NCBI GenBank assembly: GCA_020055645.1
Contig: CM034547.1
Span: 57,848,909-57,912,908, forward strand
Reading direction: 5' to 3'
From: Tomocerus qinae
Lineage: Eukaryota; Arthropoda; Collembola; Entomobryomorpha; Tomoceridae
DNA length: 64,000 bases
Position numbers and translations under genes: made by a program. Position 1 is the stretch's first letter, and each line of letters begins with the position of its first letter. Under the pieces are notes generated by a model. The model was not told the origin of the DNA and searched no databases. It saw only the letters and a program-made list of their open reading frames with translations. Below are positions 19,301 to 27,895 of the stretch, piece after piece.

Positions 19301-21163
19301 CCTCGCATGTTAAAATATCATTATTTGAAACAGATAGCATTTTCTTTTGGTTAGGTATAGCAATAATGGGTTCATCAATATCCGGCAATTCTTGAGCCTC
19401 TGATAATTCTTCACCAATATCATCAATATCTGGTAGTTCTTGCTCTAATTCTTCCATCTTAGCACTTTTAACATCTTTAGTAACGAACTTTCGTTTGGCG
19501 GATGAACTACCTGGTTCGTCAGGACTTGCATGTGGACGCTTTGATCGTACTTCCTTAACTTTTAACTTTTGGCTAGAATACTGATTTGTTTTCACAGGAG
19601 ATGAACTTACGTAGCCATCAATACCAGCAAGACCGCTCTCATCACTCGGAACAGTAATTATTGGAAAATCTTCACCATTAAGCAGTGATTCGCTATGATT
19701 ACTAACGTTGTCATCGTCCAGTGAATTAGCGAGATTGATAACTGGCTTAGGAATAGTTATCCCAAAGCCACTATTTACATAATTTCTGGGGTCTGTCATG
19801 CTAAGAGGAGGCTGCAAAATATTTGTGGATGTACTTGTTGCAGTTGAATTTGGAAGCAATGAACTATCAACATATTCAAATCTGTATTGAAGGGCTCCCG
19901 TTGGAATGAATACAATAACATCATTATGAGAAAGTTCTGCTGCTACTCCTTTGTCAATTTTTTGTCCGTTGATGGATAAGCCATTTGTACTCTAGAATTA
20001 AATCATCAAACATTTCGTCTATAAAGTATTGTAGATATTTAAAAATCAAGAAAAAGTATTTTTCTTTAGTTAAAAAAATAACACTCATTTCTTCACAAAG
20101 GCCCAGAAAACAGTGCAGTGAACAGAAACAGAAACTATCGAACAAGCCGAAAACATTTAATACTACTTCTGGGAGTTAAACAATGGTATTAATTTCTCGT
20201 CTCATCCTCATTGCTACGAAATGAATAATTACGAATTCCAACGGATTCAATTTCAGAAATATTGATTAGGAGGAGAGTATGAAAGTTTTAACAATTTTTC
20301 AAACACAAATTGACGGGGAATAATTAATGAAACTCTTAAGGAAATAACTTAACTCAAAGAGAAATCATTTTCCAAAAGGATAATTGATAACTTTATTTAT
20401 GTCTACGCTTTCGATTGCTTTTAAGACAGTTATAAGTATTCAATTCCAGCTTTCATGCAATTATTGTTTTCAGCAGTTCCTGATTCTGTTCCAAAGGTAG
20501 ACGCATTATCAACTTTTACAAAGAATTTTAAGACTGCCACATTTCAGGCGTACAGAAAATGTATTTTTCCGCTAACCTTGTTATCGGGCAGACAAAAAGG
20601 CTCGGAGGGCAGTAACTTTATAAAAACGAAAATGTGGACACAAGCGCTGAAAATTTTTTATTCGAATATTTTCGACCGAAAAAAACATCCTAGTGTAGTT
20701 AGCGGCCAGTCATTATTTTTTGGCCTTACTAACCTGGTTAGCGGGCAGTCAGCTTATCACCTGCCCGAAAAGGGAAGGCCAAATATTTTGGTTACCGGGC
20801 AGAAAAACATTTTTTGTATGCCTGCCACATTTGCATTTTCAGATTAACGTACCATGTCAATGAGGAACCATTTATTATTTTTATACTCAAAAGCGGCATG
20901 TTTGCGGGATATTTGCAAACAATTGCAAACGACATCATTGTTGACAGCACGGCCAAAGGTCTTCTATAAAAATGACATTATTTACTTTTTCTCAAAATTC
21001 TGTTAATAGTTATGTTAAAATAGTAAATCAATACCATTTTTCCAGACAACCGTATCTCTTGTGGCACATTTTCGCCGTTGCATAGAATGAGTGTACCCGT
21101 TATTCTGTTGTCTGATTCGATGTCTCTTCTTCCCACTTGAACAGAGTCACTGTTATCTCCCAT
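13374..21163 (-). CDS. RNF8: RNF8-like FHA-RING E3 ubiquitin ligase (six exons, 714 aa)
   Basis: Exons on the minus strand: 21035..21163, 20853..20963, 19068..19991, 17123..17525, 13780..14028, 13374..13702; 2145 coding bases with consistent phases. The FHA domain (about residues 25-115) spans three exons and keeps the phosphothreonine pocket: G47-R48, S62-x-x-H65, N83-G84. A coiled coil (about 325-375) precedes a C3HC4 RING: C379, C382, C394, H396, C399, C402, C413, C416, with W406 at the E2-contact position. The segment after the RING also resembles RNF8. RNF8 binds phosphorylated MDC1 at DNA breaks and ubiquitylates chromatin with UBC13. Vertebrate RNF8 is about 485 residues; this one is longer, with a long acidic/serine linker, an RGG-like Gly/Arg stretch (about 535-560) and an acidic C-terminus with VVLLSSDDD (665-673), a candidate SUMO-interacting motif. 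CHFR is less likely. The start is the ATG opening the FHA exon; an upstream 5' UTR exon is possible. Confidence 0.85.
14361..15000. repeat. Repeat with internal ~60 bp units and inverted ends
   Basis: The ends carry inverted copies of GCGCTGGTGGAAAT (left, about 14371) and ATTTCCACCAGCGC (right, about 14977), each near a CCCGGTATCC motif. The interior holds three to four diverged units around AAGTCAAAGAAAGAACGATA. It lies in an intron of the RNF8-like gene and is probably a non-autonomous DNA transposon. Confidence 0.6.
15090..15470. repeat. Diverged copy of the foldback family at 17654-18228
   Basis: It shares ATGACTATCAAAATACAT, CTTGGAATTCTG, CCCGATTTTCTTGTGTGG and a TTTGGAATCCTGAATATAT arm, with the inverted arm near 15360-15430. 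It lies on the other side of RNF8-like exon 4 from the copy at 17654. Confidence 0.8.
16080..16200. repeat. Dispersed repeat shared with 32460-32580
   Basis: GTGACACCGGGTGACCTC, then ATCTCCATTGGC and AAAAATAACAGCTA, then CCTTCCC occur in the same order and spacing at about 32480. A 173-codon frame at 16043-16564 runs through this repeat and the next hairpin, so it is not treated as a gene. Confidence 0.7.
16441..16757. repeat. Near-perfect hairpin, ~135 bp arms
   Basis: The arms include GTCCCTAAGGATCTGAAC / GTTCAGATCCTTAGGGAC and AAGAGAAGTCCTGTCGAAAA / TTTTCGACAGGACTTCTCTT, with a short centre near 16575-16615. It lies in an intron of the RNF8-like gene, so the transcript would form a long double-stranded stem. 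Confidence 0.93.
17654..18228. repeat. Foldback element, ~190 bp arms
   Basis: The left arm starts CTTAAGAGTCCAGTTCC (17655) and the right arm ends GGAACTGGACTCTTAAG (18227). The arms share CCCGATTTTCTTGTGTGGCA and its complement. Further copies are at 15090-15470 and 38985-39408. Confidence 0.93.
18345..18640. repeat. Near-perfect hairpin, ~135 bp arms
   Basis: The arms contain AATCCCTAAGGATCTGAGAC / GTCTCAGATCCTTAGGGATT and ATTCTATGCAGGACATATTG with its complement. The arm ends share the CCCTAAGGATCTGA motif with the hairpin at 16441-16757, so the two belong to one superfamily. A further short hairpin (GATCCCCATG..CATGGGGATC) is at about 18727-18760. Confidence 0.93.
20560..20815. repeat. 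Repeated GGGCAG-box motifs in an FHA intron
   Basis: TTATCGGGCAGACAAA, TTAGCGGCCAGTC, TTAGCGGGCAGTCAG and TTACCGGGCAGAAAAA recur in one orientation, with one inverted CACCTGCCCGAAAAGG. They lie between two exons of the FHA domain and give a 130-codon plus-strand frame that I regard as spurious. Confidence 0.55.
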
Positions 21164-21687
21164 GGTCTTGTTGAGATCTTCTAGTAGTTTTATTATTTTT
21201 TGCAAGTTAGGATCAATTTCGCTAGATTCTTATTTCACCCGCTGTCTGTAGATCTTCAATTTTGAATTCAGTCTTCACACTTTCTGCCCTAAAAATTAAA
21301 AAATTCTTTAATCGTTGAATTAAGAGTCAGGGTTACCAATGACGACATGACCTCGACTATCAAATTAGGTCTAAATTTTTTTTGGCAAACTTGAAACCCC
21401 TCCGAGAATGCTGGCCGTAGAAAGACAAGATTGGTCACTTTTGCAGAAAAACTTGGTTGAGGCCTTATTAATTAAACGGGAAAATTCCTGGGGTTAGGTA
21501 TTGGAGAATTCACTATCGATATAATTTTAAAATACTTGATTTTTACTCAAAATACAGCAAAATAAGAATGGAATAAAAAGGCGAGAATACTATTCATATA
21601 ATGTGCAGGGTGTCCGCGAAATGTGATAAATTTTTAGTTGTTTTAGAAACGTAAAAATTTTACTTGTTTCGCTGACGCCCTGTACAT

Positions 21688-21760
21688 CAAGCACGTATCC
21701 CGAGGGGGGCCGGGGCTCCCCTTAGTTTCCAGAAAAAGACGATTTCTTTGTCAAAGGATA
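21688..21760. mobile_element. Left end of a hAT-type MITE, truncated
   Basis: CAAGCACGTATCCCGAGG followed by a GGGGGCCGGGGC run matches the left half of the complete MITE at 11620-11780. No right end is found nearby. Confidence 0.7.
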
Positions 21761-21812
21761 AAAATACAAAAAAAAGACAGAAGATGGAGACATAAAATTT
21801 CAGGCTTCATTA

Positions 21813-22082
21813 GTGTATAATTTTATACCTCCATCTACTGAGCGTATTCCAATTCGTTATAAATATTTATTATGTTCTCCTTACCTCAAATCCAAATATA
21901 ATATTATTCAAATTGAAACAATTGGATTGATGATTGGGGCTAGAGGCACAATACCTAAATTTTTTGAGGACTTCCGAAAAAAATTTGCCTTACCTAATGA
22001 TCTTACGAAGAAAATTGTTTTATCTGTGTTACGAGGATCGTGCAAAATATTGCATAATCACCTCTTCAATCATAAATCCTGA
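21813..22082 (+). pseudogene. Fragment of a non-LTR retrotransposon reverse transcriptase (C-terminal part)
   Basis: The 89-codon frame contains IIQIETIGLMIGARGTIP followed by a helical segment ending near a Cys-x-Ile-Leu. This resembles the conserved tail of RTE/CR1-like reverse transcriptases, where a short beta segment ending in IG-A-G-x-x-P follows the thumb. No catalytic YxDD motif or endonuclease is present, so it is a 5'-truncated relic. The downstream sequence is AT-rich without a clear poly-A tail. It could also be a chance resemblance of a short frame. Confidence 0.5.
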
Positions 22083-22697
22083 ATCATAATATTCATTTAA
22101 TTCAAAACAATTCTTTCTATAGCCTAATTTTAATGATTTATTTATTTGTAACAGTTATTTAATGTTATACTGTGTCGTGTCAATAAAATTAATTTTAATA
22201 ATTAAAACTTAAGTTGAAAGTTAAAGTAGAAAGTTAGTCAAACCTGTCGTTGTTGTCCCCAAAACAGCATTAGTTTATAGACAAAAAATGTTAGACATTT
22301 GACATTATAGGGGAACACCGCATATACCATACCAAGGTCAATGGCACCATTTGTCCAACCGCACAGGCAGTAGGACTAGTAGTAGTTGTCGTGTCTTCAT
22401 CGGTTGTTGTTTGACTATTACAAATGACAAAGACAATATTGAATATTCTTAACTTTCAACTTTTGACTTCAATAATTTGAAAATTGAAATACTTTCTATA
22501 CGCTCACATTACTTTACTTTACTTACTACGTTGCGTTTTATACAATTTATTGACTTTCAACTTTTAGAAAAGCTTACATCATAATAAATTAATTATTAAT
22601 CAATCAATGGTAATTCATAATAATTTGGTTATAACAAAATAATGATGAAAAACTGATGAATGCATATTGGCCATTGACATGACATACATAGACGGTG

Positions 22698-23058
22698 GGA
22701 TTGGACATAACGGTGCACAAATTTCTAAGTCCCACAGTACCACTATATCTCGGAATATTTAGATGTGAGCCCCCAATGTTTTATCGGATCTTTATCGGAC
22801 ATGACATAAAGGTCACGTTTCCACCCTCCCCACCCCCTAACCTAACCTAAATGAAATAAACATAATGACCAATTTTAGGTGTAAAACCGGTGGAATGTCA
22901 TTTTTCCCCATGCTCCCGTCGGGTGTGGGGAGGGTGGAAACGTGACCTTCAGGTCATGTCTAATAAAGATCCGATGAAACATTGGGGGTTCACATCTAAA
23001 TATTCCGAGATATAGTGGTGCTGTGGAACAGAAATTTGCGCACCGTTATGTCCAATCC
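22698..23058. repeat. Foldback element, ~150 bp arms
   Basis: The left end GGGATTGGACATAACGGTGC and the right end GCACCGTTATGTCCAATCC are inverted copies. The arms also share GTGACCTT/AAGGTCAC, GTGGAAACGT and the ATTCCGAGATATAGTGG segment. Confidence 0.93.
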
Positions 23059-23719
23059 AACCGACATAGACAATAGAATACTAGAAATCACATTTGTTGG
23101 TTGATGTTGGTAAAAATATTGTGAGTGAATGGTGAAAATGTTTTGTCCACGTCCACGTCCAATAAAAATGGCTCAATTGCTGCCTGAACACAAAACCGCT
23201 GCTGCTGATATGGGTAAAAGTTTGTAAACCTAGTCAGCCAGCTCAGCTATAACGACACACAAAGATGAGATCAGTTTCACTCAACTTGATCTGAAAATCT
23301 ATCGTTTCGTCATGTTAGCACATTTTCAATGATACATTGACATTCACAAATCCACAAGTCACAAATGAGTAAAACATTTCATTTTTGTCTCAATAACACC
23401 ACAATCGGCAATCATTCCATGTATAGAATGTATACAGAGATGAAATGAAATAGATTTTACAATATTGTTAGGGATACGGAATACGGATAGGTCGAGTTCG
23501 ATTTCCATTCCAGTTCCATTACTTTCATTCCAGCAGATTCTTCAACTATAACGAAATAACCAAGAAATAACGATAACGATGAACATTGAACAGGCTAGCA
23601 GGATTGTTCAAGTAGACCTTCAAATTACTACTAGTACCCGACGTCCAATATTATGAAACCCGGCCAAAAGATAAAAATATTAAATTGTTGTATGATTGAA
23701 ACTATTGAACGACCATTTT

Positions 23720-24660
23720 TAGCTCGCCTGAATAAGACAGCTTATAGAATCGCACAGTCCATCCGTATACACGATAACTTTTGAAGACATAGATGGATTT
23801 CAACTAATCTTGGCAAATACATTTCCTATGGACTTGTGACAAAGCCTATTGAAAATGGGCCACATTGGTTGCCAAGATACCGCACGCTCACTTCGTCTTT
23901 AATTTGATATTGATAGTCAAACAGACATTTGGGCTTCCAAAAGTTCAATTGTGCTTCCTATAAATTGTTTGATCGATAGTATATAATATATAACTCCGCT
24001 TCGACCAAATTTAGGATTTTATAATAAAATAAATAAAACCATTAAGAAAAGTGACTCCTTGAAAGATTCTTTTGATTCTCCCAAAGATCAATCCGGAAAG
24101 AGTGAAGGCACTACCTTCCAGGAATAAACCACTTGAACTCGAACTTTTCCAATTACAACAGATGGCCTTTATTTAGCAACCAGGTTTCGTTACAACTTCA
24201 TCAGGCTAAAGGTCAAATGCAAAATCACAAGTTCAATTTTTAAATCGTCAATTAGAAATGGATTTGGTACAATGCAACAAAGTAAAAAGTAAAACTAAAT
24301 TATTGTTTTTATGTAAATTGAGTTCTTAAATGACATCGACATTATATTGGTATGTATTATTTTGCTGCCATTAGTGAGAAAATAAATAAATCCTAGTAAG
24401 TACGTTAAAAGCGACACATTGTAGGTTCACAAATACAAATAGCCAATTAATCAAACGACTTAAAGATTTTTATTTTTTGTTATGGCAAATAACAATTTTT
24501 GAAAAAAATCAAATTGAAAGTCCGAATGTTCGTTTTAGTAGTCAACCAAAATGGAATGAATCAGCATCTTGAAAAGGAAAATAACTATTATAGAACGGAA
24601 ATAAATTTAAACTCAAATATTATAATCAAATTGACAGTCAAATTTACATTTTTCGAAGTA
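23720..24660. repeat. Copy of the AGCTCGCCTGA element family, diverged
   Basis: It starts AGCTCGCCTGAATAAGACAG at about 23721, then ACGATAACTTTTGAAG and AACTAATCTTGGCAAATAC, as in the copies at 24905 and 57085. The match resumes at about 24580 (ACTATTATAGAACGGAAATA), leaving unrelated or diverged DNA in between. Confidence 0.7.
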
Positions 24661-24679
24661 CTTTTGTTATGACAGTTAA

Positions 24680-24904
24680 TATTAGCCGATTTTGACTTTC
24701 TTTTGATTTTTACACTCAATATTAATCAATTTAGATTTTTTGTTTATTTTGATACTCAATATTAATCAATTTAGATTTTTTGTTTATTTTGATACTCAAC
24801 ATTAATCAATTTAGATTTTTTGTTTATTTTGATACTCAATATTAATCAATTTAGATTTTTTGTTTGTTTTGATACTCAATATTAATCAATTTAGATTTTT
24901 TATT
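24680..24904. repeat. 40 bp minisatellite array, part 1
   Basis: The unit GATACTCAATATTAATCAAT plus TTAGATTTTTTGTTTATTTT repeats every 40 bp (24751, 24791, 24831, 24871). The same array resumes at about 26360 and runs to 26560 and, more diverged, to 26740; the element at 24905-26338 interrupts it. Confidence 0.93.
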
Positions 24905-26338
24905 AGCTCGCCTGATGAAGCGAGCTTATAGAACCACACAGTCTGTCCGTACGTCCGTCCGTCCGTCCGTCCGTCCGTCCGTCCGTCCGTACCCACGATA
25001 ACTTTCGAACGCAAAGACGGATATTAACCAAACTTGGCAGATACAATGCCTATGGACCACTGACGATCCCTATTGATTGTGTAATTTTCCGTTTTTGTTA
25101 TTTTACTATCTAATTTCAGTTTTAGTAGAAGCGGCATGATTTATTTTATACTATCCCGCTAACAATCTATAGGAAACGGTATTACAATTTTCAATGCCCA
25201 ATTTTCTCTTTGACTATCTTTGACTAGTCTTGATTTTAATAGTCAATATTAATATATTTTCATTATGTATTGACTTTAATAGTCAATATTAATATATTTT
25301 CATTATGTATTGACTTTAATAGTCAATATTAATATATTTTCATTATGTATTGACTTTAGTAGTCAATATTAATATATTTTCATTATGTATTGACTTTAAT
25401 AGTCAATATTAATATATTTTCATTATGTGTTATCTTTAGTAGTCAATATTAATATATTTTCATTATATATTGACTTTAGTAGTCAATATTAATATATTTT
25501 CATTATACATTGACTTTAATAGTCAATATTAATATATTTTCATTATGTATTGACTCTGATAGTCAATATTAATATATTTTCATTATGTATGCTTTTGATA
25601 GTCAATATTAATAAATTTTCATTATGTATTGATTTTGATAGTCAATATTATTATATTTTGATTTTCTGTTGATTTTCATAGTCAACAGTAATCAATATTA
25701 ATTTTCTGTGGATTTTCATAGTCAACATTAATTAGTTTTGATTTTCTGTTTATTTTCATAGTCAACAGTAATCAATTTTAATTTTCTGTTGATTTTCATA
25801 GTCAACATTAATTAGTTTTGATTTTCTGTTTATTTTCATAGTCAACAGTAATCAATTTTAATTTTCTGTTGATTATCCTAATCAACAATTATCAATTTTG
25901 ATTTTATGTTGATTTTCCCAATCAACAATTATCAATTTTGATTTTCTGTTGATTTTCCCAATCAACAATTATCAATTTTGATTTTCTGTTGATTTTCTTA
26001 ATCAACTATTATCCATTTTAGTTTTTTGTTGATTTTCCTAATCAACAATTATCAATTTTGATTTTCTGTTGATTTTCTTAATCAACTATTATCAATTTTA
26101 GTTTTTTGTTGATTTTCCTAATCAACAATTATCAATTTTGATTTTTTGTTGATTTTTCAAATCATATAGCTTCGTTTCCTCATAATATCAATGTCTGAAT
26201 TTTTAATATGTCGTAGCTACATATATAAAGACTCAATTCTGAAAGTTTGATCAAAATCCGTACGTTCGGTTTTGTGTTACGTGCGAGTTCTTTTCGTCTA
26301 CCAAAATGTGTACACGTTAACCTTTACTCAGGCGAGCT
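24905..26338. mobile_element. Complete 1.43 kb non-autonomous element with inverted ends and internal minisatellite
   Basis: The left end AGCTCGCCTGA (24905-24915) and right end TCAGGCGAGCT (26328-26338) are exact inverted repeats. Inside are a GTCC microsatellite (about 24947-24989), a conserved ACCCACGATAACTTTCGAACG block, then a long array of 40 bp units (25230-26160) that shifts from TAGTCAATATTAATATATTT to ATCAACAATTATCAATTTTG types, and a unique tail. No coding capacity is seen. It sits inside another 40 bp array of related sequence, so the family is nested into itself. The transposase class is unknown. Confidence 0.75.
24947..24992. repeat. GTCC microsatellite
   Basis: About nine tandem GTCC tetramers with two GTAC interruptions, present in shorter form in the related copies at 26810 and 57120. 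Confidence 0.95.
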
Positions 26339-26900
26339 TCTGTTACGGCTTGCTGTAGGTTTTATTTTGATATTCAATATTAATCAATTTAGATTTTTTA
26401 TTTATTTTGATATTCAATATTAATCAATTTAGATTTTTTGTATATTTTGTTGCTCAATATTAATCACTTTAAATTTTTTGTCTATTTTGATACTCAATAT
26501 AAATCAATTTTAATTTCCTGTTGACTTTGATACTCAATATTAATCAATTTTGGTATTCTGTTGCTTTTGATACTCAACATTACTGTGTTATGATTTTCTG
26601 TTGTTTTTCGTAGTGAAAATTAATCTAATTTGACTTTCTGTTGATTTTCGTTGTCAAAATTGATCTATTTTGATTTTTTGTTGATTTTCATAATCAACAT
26701 TAATCCATTTTGATTTTATTGTTGATTCTCTTGTTGATTGTGAAAATTTTTATAGTACGGTTTTAGCTGAACCTGAACAAGGCAACTTATAGAACCGCAC
26801 ACTCTGTCCGTGCGTCCGGACCCACGATAACTTTGACTGAACGCATTGACTGAAGTTGATCAAATTGGACATAAACAATGCCCATGGACTCGTGACGAAC

Positions 26901-26905
26901 CCAAT
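26901..26905. repeat. Left target-site duplication of the BEL/Pao element
   Basis: CCAAT, repeated exactly at 31740-31744. A five-base duplication fits a BEL/Pao integrase. Confidence 0.92.
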
Positions 26906-27832
26906 TGTTGTCGACACATTGAAAGATTCAGTGAAATGAAATATAAAATATTTATTTGTAATATTATGGTATCTATTTATTTATTTCTTAGCTTTAGGAA
27001 ATTGTTTAAATTATGAATAATGTAAATTTAATATAATTGTGTTATTTTAATTGTTTTATGTATATGTAGAAAATGTTTGAATGCAAAAACAAATACTACG
27101 AATCATTTGGATTCGAATGATGTATAATTTGTATATGTAAAGTTGTGTTTATGATCTGAAAATTACCGATGAAAGTGAAAGTCGTCGGTGAAAAATCGTG
27201 AATTTTGTATATGTAAAAATCGGTTTGTACCGATTAGGCCAGTGCAGTGTTCTGTCATGGAAACTGACCTCCTAAGGTGAATTGCCAGAAGGGATTGCCC
27301 TGAGCTGCCTTAGCATTTGTTGATTTGTTGCAGCCCTGCCTGCCTTTGACGTACAAGCCGATTATCACTGTAATTGTGTATGGCTGTATGTGATTGATTG
27401 ATTTGAATTGTAAATAAAGATATTGTCTCAGTTCTGTAACTGTCTTGTGGTCTTGTGTACCTTCATTGTAGCGTAATTCTGATTTGAGAGAATTGCTATA
27501 ATTCGAGAAAGGGCTGACAGCTGATGTAACTTTATGTGAAAGGCTCCAGTCATTTTCCAGAGAATTATTAGTATATTCCTCAAGCAATCAGTAGCATTTG
27601 ATTCATAATTGTATTGTCTGATCTCTGCATATAGTTTGTCTGTTAAGAATTCAATTAGCCCAGGTCCTCGGATCAAAGGTGAACGATTCTTAGAAACATT
27701 CATCTGTATAAAGTCAGAGTAAAATTGCCTTTAAGGCTGGTCCTTCGAGAAGTTGAAACGAAGCTCTATTTAGCAGACTTGAGTTTTGCGAGATAGCGTT
27801 TTACGGCTAGAAAGAGACAGCTGGCCGTAACA
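26906..27832 (+). repeat. 5' LTR, 927 bp
   Basis: Begins TGTTGTCGACACATTG and ends GGCCGTAACA. It has the same length as the 3' LTR and I saw no base difference in the parts compared. An AATAAA at 27413-27418 is the likely polyadenylation signal. A second tRNA-Tyr-like motif, TGGTCCTTCGAG, lies inside at 27738-27749. Minus-strand frames within it (for example 27255-27587) are chance and recur identically in the 3' LTR. Confidence 0.96.
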
Positions 27833-27833
27833 T

Positions 27834-27849
27834 TGGTCCTTCGAGCCGG
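27834..27849 (+). promoter_or_regulatory. tRNA-Tyr primer-binding site
   Basis: TGGTCCTTCGAGCCGG starts one base after the 5' LTR and is complementary to the CCA-tailed 3' end of animal tRNA-Tyr (acceptor stem TCGAAGGA). It primes minus-strand DNA synthesis in an autonomous relative. Confidence 0.88.
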
Positions 27850-27895
27850 ATCGTGTCGGCGACAAGTGACAGAACACTAAGATCGAAGTGAAATT

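Noticed and set aside
27255-27703. Minus-strand frames of 110 and 91 codons in the LTR
   Set aside because: They recur identically at 31162-31610 because the LTRs are copies; they show no domain and lie antisense to the element.
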